A stretch of 64,000 bases of DNA, taken from NCBI GenBank assembly GCA_034766995.1, contig CM068313.1:4570461-4634460 (forward strand). The letters run 5' to 3'. Positions 62,319-64,000 of the stretch are shown here, piece by piece. A model generated the notes under the pieces. The model made no database searches, was not told the DNA's origin, and saw only the letters and a list, made by a program, of their open reading frames with translations. The DNA comes from Acanthacorydalis orientalis (Eukaryota; Arthropoda; Insecta; Megaloptera; Corydalidae). Each line of letters opens with the position of its first letter. Position 1 is the stretch's first letter. A program made the translations under genes and the position numbers.

Positions 62319-64000
62319 TTGTGTTAGTTATGTAATTTTAAATGTATACTAATGTAAGTCACGATGTATATATACATATATTATATAAAGTATATGTTGT
62401 AAGTTTTCACACCATTTAAAAGTGCTTATGTGTAATTAAATTTTAAAAAATTATCACTATTGCCACTTTATGTGTTTTGATTAAAATGCTTAGGCATGGC
62501 TGTGTAAACACAATTTCTTTCATACAAATATTTCAATAATGCATTAAAAAAATATATATTGCCTTAAAAATGTACACTAAAAAGTCATAATTTATAGTTT
62601 TAAGAATTAATGTTCATCTAAAAAGTACTATTTGTTTTTACCGCTTTTATAAATCGTTAGCTTACATTTATCCATGACAAACATGTAAGTTGAAAAAATG
62701 TTTCTTATGTTTTATTACGAATAATTTAATATTTTGTACATATAATTAGTGTTCAGATAAACTTAATGCCAATTTAAGAAAATGTATTCATTTTATATAT
62801 ATTTGTGTGTAGTAAAACACACATACATGTGTTAGAAATAAAATACACTTTCATTTAAATGCTTTTCTGATTGTAAACTGCAGAGTACTGTGTAATATAT
62901 TGATGAAAATCATTTATTTTTACAATAAATATACTCTATTTTGTATGGAACTATAATAATTTATTTTAAATTTTTTACATTTTCATTATTTTACAATTAC
63001 TAATTCATGTGATATTAGATTCATTTACAGGAGTTTAATAAGGATAAATGAGTAAGTTTATCGATAACTTTATAAACCTAAAAATATCAACCACCTCTTA
63101 AATAATAAAATATTAAAAAGAATGTTGAAAATAATAGTCGTGTATTTAAGAATATATTTTTACATATATTTATATCTAGATGTTTTGAATTACATAAAAT
63201 ATATTTTGCAAATTTGAATCATTTTATTAAAAATAAATGTATTGAAAATTATGTAAAGTAAATGTTAGAAAAAAGTATCTTTTTTGTATTGAAAATTGAT
63301 TGTAGATTTATATTTTTATGCCTCATAATTGTATGCTGTATATGATTTAATTAATAATAATTAGAGACAAGTTAAATGTTGTATTATTGATACAATGAAA
63401 ATAAGGAATACTGTACATCATTCATTAATTATATCAATAACGCCATTTATATATTGGTAAGTGTATTTTTAATACCATTATGTATTTATTTGATTGCATT
63501 TCAAATAGTACAATATAATTTGTAAATTGGTAAGAAATATATCACATTTACTATTACTATGCCAGGAAATTTAAAAAAATAAATATTGAATATATTGTAA
63601 ATAGTAAAGAGATTTATAATAGATTTTTCAAGATATGAAATTACTTTCATTAGACTGAAAATCCAAGCTGAATTACCCAAATTCATTTTTAATTAATTAA
63701 AAAAAAGAAAAATATGCGAATCTTGAAAATACAGATAAAATATTTTCTCATAATTTATTGGTATTATCTTCATGAATAACTTAAAATAAATTGTATTACA
63801 TTTTGACAGTATTCAAAATCAAAAATGTTTAAATTATTACTTTTTACTACTTAATATAAAATACAAAATTTAATTAGACAAACATCATAATTTAATAATT
63901 ACCACATAACTTTTTTAATAATTAATTCAATAATTGATTATCTATTGTACTTCAAAACAGACAATAATCAGTTATTGAATTTTTTATTTCTGAAATATTA

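Larger units (their letters stand above)
59657..64000. other. AT-rich 3' flank or 3' UTR of the GPCR gene
   Basis: No open frame of note, no exon-like block. One 19-bp-arm hairpin (60822-60862), one (TA)n array (62275-62313), and many AATAAA hexamers. Confidence 0.6.

Overview
This window looks like insect nuclear DNA, possibly hymenopteran; no marker here fixes the order. It is very AT-rich, has long intergenic and intronic stretches, GT-AG introns, dozens of (TA)n arrays and many decayed transposons. A nuclear copy of mitochondrial DNA reads with the invertebrate mitochondrial code (TGA as Trp, AGA as Ser). I see no prokaryotic operons, ribosome binding sites or CRISPR arrays.

The only convincing host gene is the 3' part of a Methuselah-like class B GPCR on the + strand. 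Five exons (31452-31530, 47696-47880, 49168-49336, 50547-50750, 59506-59656) join in phase and encode 261 residues, from transmembrane helix 3 to the stop codon. Introns of 16.2 kb and 8.8 kb are filled with repeats. The exons for the signal peptide, ectodomain and helices 1-2 were not found. They lie upstream of the window or are too short or diverged to recognise.

All other coding signal comes from mobile-element relics. From left to right: a DDE transposase relic (95-421); a mariner C-terminus with its terminal repeat (9210-9480); a LINE C-terminus fused to a mariner C-terminus (15110-15395); a full-length but dead mariner (16290-17620) carrying a nested reverse-strand DDE fragment; a LINE 3' end (17650-18112) with a second copy at 31030-31205; internally deleted mariners with Hsmar1-like ends (26688-27253, 35249-35652, 39238-39760, trace at 13166); mariner relics at 28010-28275, 33470-34530 and 54035-54975; and a NUMT containing the cox1 3' end and tRNA-Leu (29562-30128).

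Several non-coding families appear to have no obvious name. (1) A foldback-type inverted-repeat family has about 20 copies and is the most abundant repeat in the window. (2) Two arrays of an ~80-bp satellite (18960-20600, 21920-23400) share a ~900-bp duplicated block, and the second runs directly into a Helitron-like 3' end. (3) A 1.36-kb element bounded by TTAA (24148-25505) carries ~122-bp subterminal tandem repeats on one side and an inverted copy on the other. (4) Helitron-like elements share a GC-rich 3' tail, and one interrupts a ~180-bp tandem repeat. (5) There is a perfect 28-bp-arm palindrome at 2823-2880 and a 214-bp near-palindromic MITE at 58692-58905.

The picture is a repeat-bloated GPCR locus. 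No multi-gene pathway or defence system is supported. All coordinates come from reading the sequence by eye; splice junctions are exact as read, repeat edges are usually good to about 10-20 bases.
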